Source: Octadecabacter antarcticus 307 (GTDB lineage: Bacteria; Pseudomonadota; Alphaproteobacteria; Rhodobacterales; Rhodobacteraceae). From it: 64,000 bases of DNA. Numbering within the stretch: position 1 is the first letter of the stretch; the number at the start of each line of letters is the position of its first letter. The translations under genes and the position numbers were made by a program. The stretch is from contig NC_020911.1 of assembly GCF_000155675.2 (NCBI RefSeq), forward strand, positions 672,501 to 736,500, written 5' to 3'. The notes under the pieces are model-generated. The model had not been told where the DNA came from. It searched no databases and was given only the letters and a program-made list of their open reading frames with translations. This document shows, one piece after another, positions 62,158-64,000 of this stretch.

Positions 62158-62490
62158 TTGCGGCACATTGAAGAGCAGATCTCTGTGCCACTTGACGCTC
62201 TCATTAGTGCGGCACTCTCTGCAGAAGTCTTAACTACACGTGGCCCTCAAAATATGGCTCAGAGGATGATGGTGGAATGGTTGGCAGGCTGCTGGGAGGT
62301 ATGCTTCAGCGAGCCGGCGACAACTGACAAGGCGCGGGGTCGGCAGGATGATCCGTTTTTGGCACTTTGCCAAAAAATATCGGGCATAGCGCACGGTAGG
62401 CTTCAGCTAAAAGGTGGAAGCCTTGGTAGCCTAAATCTCTCAGGCGTAGTTGACGATGTTCTCAAGGCGCGGCGTTCTCAAATCACATAA
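62158..62490 (+). other. Unrecognised open frame in the IS debris region
   Basis: A 110-codon open frame without a credible start or ribosome-binding site, in part PLDALISAALSAEVLTTRGP and WLAGCWEVCFSEPATTDKAR. I cannot assign it. It directly follows a transposase fragment and may be a remnant of an interrupted gene. Confidence 0.2.
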
Positions 62491-62749
62491 ACACCGCGGG
62501 AGAAGTAATCAGAGAAAAGCTGCCTTTGGCGACAAGGCCACCATTAGCCTTTTGCAGTTGCCCGTTGAATCTGACGCGCAGCTGGGGCTACCATCTTGGT
62601 TATTTTTACCATTATCGATCTCCTTTTGTTGGTCGGACAGGAGATGGTCCCCACCAACCATGACGGAAAGAGAACAGGTTGGTGAGGCACATTCCACCTT
62701 TGTTAGAGCGCTAATTTAACATGTATCTATGGAAATACACGCCTCGATT

Positions 62750-63016
62750 TCAGGTGGACTCCGCTAGCCCGAGCATGGGTTCCGCCAATGATCTCGCTTC
62801 AACAATGTGACGTGGGCTTTCTTCCAATCTCATACCGTTCACCTCAATCAGATAGCTTCCCTTTGCATGGCCATGTGGTTCCAAACGAATGACCAAAGCA
62901 CAGATAGCACCGTCACGACGAAAGTAGCGAGGGTCACCCTGGTTGCCCGATGACCATCCATACCTTGGGAACGGAAATGGCCTGATCTCTTTCAGTCCAT
63001 CAGGAACAAAATCCAC
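62750..63016 (-). CDS. Small hypothetical protein upstream of the DeoR-family gene
   Basis: 88 residues, reading KEIRPFPFPRYGWSSGNQGD and later KGSYLIEVNGMRLEESPRHI. I do not recognise a family. The ordered alternation and absence of rare codons make it a possible gene, divergent from the DeoR regulator, but no clear ribosome-binding site precedes the ATG. The remaining space 62491-62749 holds nothing that I can support. Confidence 0.35.
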   Translation of the reverse strand: MDFVPDGLKEIRPFPFPRYGWSSGNQGDPRYFRRDGAICALVIRLEPHGHAKGSYLIEVNGMRLEESPRHIVEARSLAEPMLGLAEST

Positions 63017-63143
63017 AAACGATCATACTTATTTTTTCAAATCTTTTCTCTTGACGGATTGTGATCGGGTATGATTGATTATGTTCATACTTGACTGCTA
63101 TTGCGCGGTTGGTGTTTTTTGCGGTTGTTTGTTGGGGGGGGAT

Positions 63144-63923
63144 ATGTCGGAGAACTTTGATCTGGCCGCTGTAAGGCGACGCAAAATTGTTGACCTTGTC
63201 CGCGTGCGGGGGGCCATGGGTATTCGCGATTTGGGCGTTCAATTCAGCGTGTCAGAGGCGACAGTCCGACGTGATCTAAAGGCTTTGGATGATGAGGGCA
63301 TTGTTGTGCGCACGCACGGTGGTGTTTTAATGAATTCCAACGTCAGGGTTGATTTGCCAAACGAAGAACGCAAGGCCGTCGGTGCAGCAGAAAAGCGTCG
63401 GATTGGCCAGGCCGCGATTGAAATGCTGTCTGATGACGAGGTGGTGTTTCTGGATGCAGGCACGACAGCTCACGCAGTGGCCGCCTATGCCCACCAGAAA
63501 TCGCGCTGTACCTACGTCACTACTTCTTTGGGGGTGGCGAACCAATTACAGGCACAGGGTATTGTCAATTTCTACATGATTGGCGGCTCCTACGAGCCGG
63601 TGAACGATTCATTTGCTGGGACATTGGCAGTGTCCGCTTTGCGTTCCCTTTCGTTCGACATCGCCTTTTTGTGTTGTTCGGCAGTGGATGTGGGCAAACG
63701 TTCGATTAGCGTTGCGAGCGAGGTGTATGCGCAGGTGCAAAAAGAAGTCATTCTGAACACCCGTCGCCGGTTTGTGATTGCGGATGCGAGTAAGTTCAAA
63801 CCCAACGCCTTCATGCGCACGTCACAATTTGATCAGATAACTGGCATTATTACGAACCGCGAACTTGATGAAGGCACGATTGCCAAAATCAGAGACGCCG
63901 ATTTGGAGCTCGTATTAGTATGA
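63144..63923 (+). CDS. DeoR/GlpR-family transcriptional regulator
   Basis: 259 residues. The N-terminal DeoR helix-turn-helix is VRRRKIVDLVRVRGAMGIRDL with VSEATVRRDLKALDDEGIVVRTHGG; the C-terminal sugar-phosphate-sensing domain has VVFLDAGTTAHAVAAYA and CCSAVDVGKRSISVASEVYA. The ATG at 63144 follows a GGGGGGG tract; an upstream in-frame ATG gives a hydrophobic, unlikely extension. It overlaps an ABC-transporter ATPase gene by 4 bp, so it probably controls that sugar or glycerol-phosphate-type transporter. Confidence 0.87.
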   Translation: MSENFDLAAVRRRKIVDLVRVRGAMGIRDLGVQFSVSEATVRRDLKALDDEGIVVRTHGGVLMNSNVRVDLPNEERKAVGAAEKRRIGQAAIEMLSDDEVVFLDAGTTAHAVAAYAHQKSRCTYVTTSLGVANQLQAQGIVNFYMIGGSYEPVNDSFAGTLAVSALRSLSFDIAFLCCSAVDVGKRSISVASEVYAQVQKEVILNTRRRFVIADASKFKPNAFMRTSQFDQITGIITNRELDEGTIAKIRDADLELVLV

Positions 63924-64000
63924 CACAAGCAGGTGTATCGCTCGATGTACAGAACTTGCGCAAAAGCTGGGGTAAGACCGATGTTTTGATGGGCGTTAAT
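63920..64000 (+). CDS. ABC transporter ATP-binding protein (5' end only)
   Basis: The first 27 codons, MTQAGVSLDVQNLRKSWGKT onward, are inside the window. The pattern V-x-L-x-V-x-x-L-x-K-x-(W/F)-G is the usual start of ABC ATPases, but the Walker A region is not reached. It overlaps the DeoR gene by 4 bp (ATGA), indicating coupled translation. The transporter type (UgpC/MalK-like is plausible) cannot be decided. Confidence 0.65.
   Translation, partial: MTQAGVSLDVQNLRKSWGKTDVLMGVN

Noticed and set aside
63051-63075. Promoter TTGACG with TATGAT before the DeoR-family gene
   Set aside because: Spacing between the two hexamers is 13 bp, too short for a sigma-70-type promoter.

Overview
The window reads as a chromosomal segment of a marine, roseobacter-type alphaproteobacterium (Rhodobacteraceae). 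The evidence is moderately high GC, densely overlapping operons, and a typical mix of traits: aerobic CO dehydrogenase, copper nitrite reductase with nirV, urea ABC transport, inositol catabolism, xylose uptake and kynureninase. Several insertion sequences and decayed genes between 36.4 and 42.7 kb, 48.7 and 51.4 kb, and 61.5 and 62.8 kb point to an IS-rich genome. An Octadecabacter-like strain would fit, but the sequence alone does not prove the genus.

Region by region: 0-1.5 kb holds the tail of a GcvT/DMGDH-type gene and kynU. 1.6-17.1 kb is a cyclitol (myo-inositol) locus. A minus-strand operon runs iolD, a phytanoyl-CoA dioxygenase-like gene, iolC, iolB, iolJ-type aldolase, iolG and a sulfatase. 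A divergent plus-strand operon holds two further Gfo/Idh/MocA dehydrogenases around iolE. A LacI-family repressor and a CUT2 sugar ABC transporter follow. The same 18-bp palindrome (TTTGCAACCGGTTGCAAA) lies in the iol divergent promoter and in front of the transporter, which ties the locus into one regulon. 17.1-20.0 kb holds a MauG/CcpA-type dihaem peroxidase facing a CRTAC1-type FG-GAP protein. 20.0-26.2 kb is a xylose locus (ROK repressor, xylF, xylH, xylG, xylB) with no xylA in view. 26.3-29.5 kb is a denitrification module: a DUF1858 protein, an NnrR-type Crp/Fnr regulator, nirK and nirV. 29.6-30.1 kb is trmL. 30.4-36.4 kb is urtABCDE.

36.4-42.7 kb is a mobile and decayed zone. It holds a uxuA/TRAP-transporter remnant, an IS3-family element with a 3-bp target duplication, an IS1595-family element that split a small gene after codon 6, and IS5 and IS30 remnants. 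42.9-48.7 kb is a nucleobase/nucleoside uptake operon (BMP-type binding protein, double ATPase, two permeases) ending in a cytosine-deaminase-like gene. 48.7-51.4 kb contains broken acyl-CoA synthetase and phage terminase genes.

51.4-61.5 kb is a form I aerobic CO dehydrogenase cluster: a MHYT-LytTR regulator of CoxC/CoxH type, coxM, coxS, coxL, coxD, coxE, coxF, a MocA/MobA-like cytidylyltransferase, a 35-codon small ORF, coxG and coxI. The window ends with more IS debris, then a DeoR-family regulator overlapping the start of an ABC-transporter ATPase gene.

I found no tRNA or rRNA genes and no CRISPR array. The most interesting items are the unusual enzyme content of the iol operon and its palindromic operators, the direct repeats between the LytTR regulator and coxM, and the small ORF inside the cox operon.
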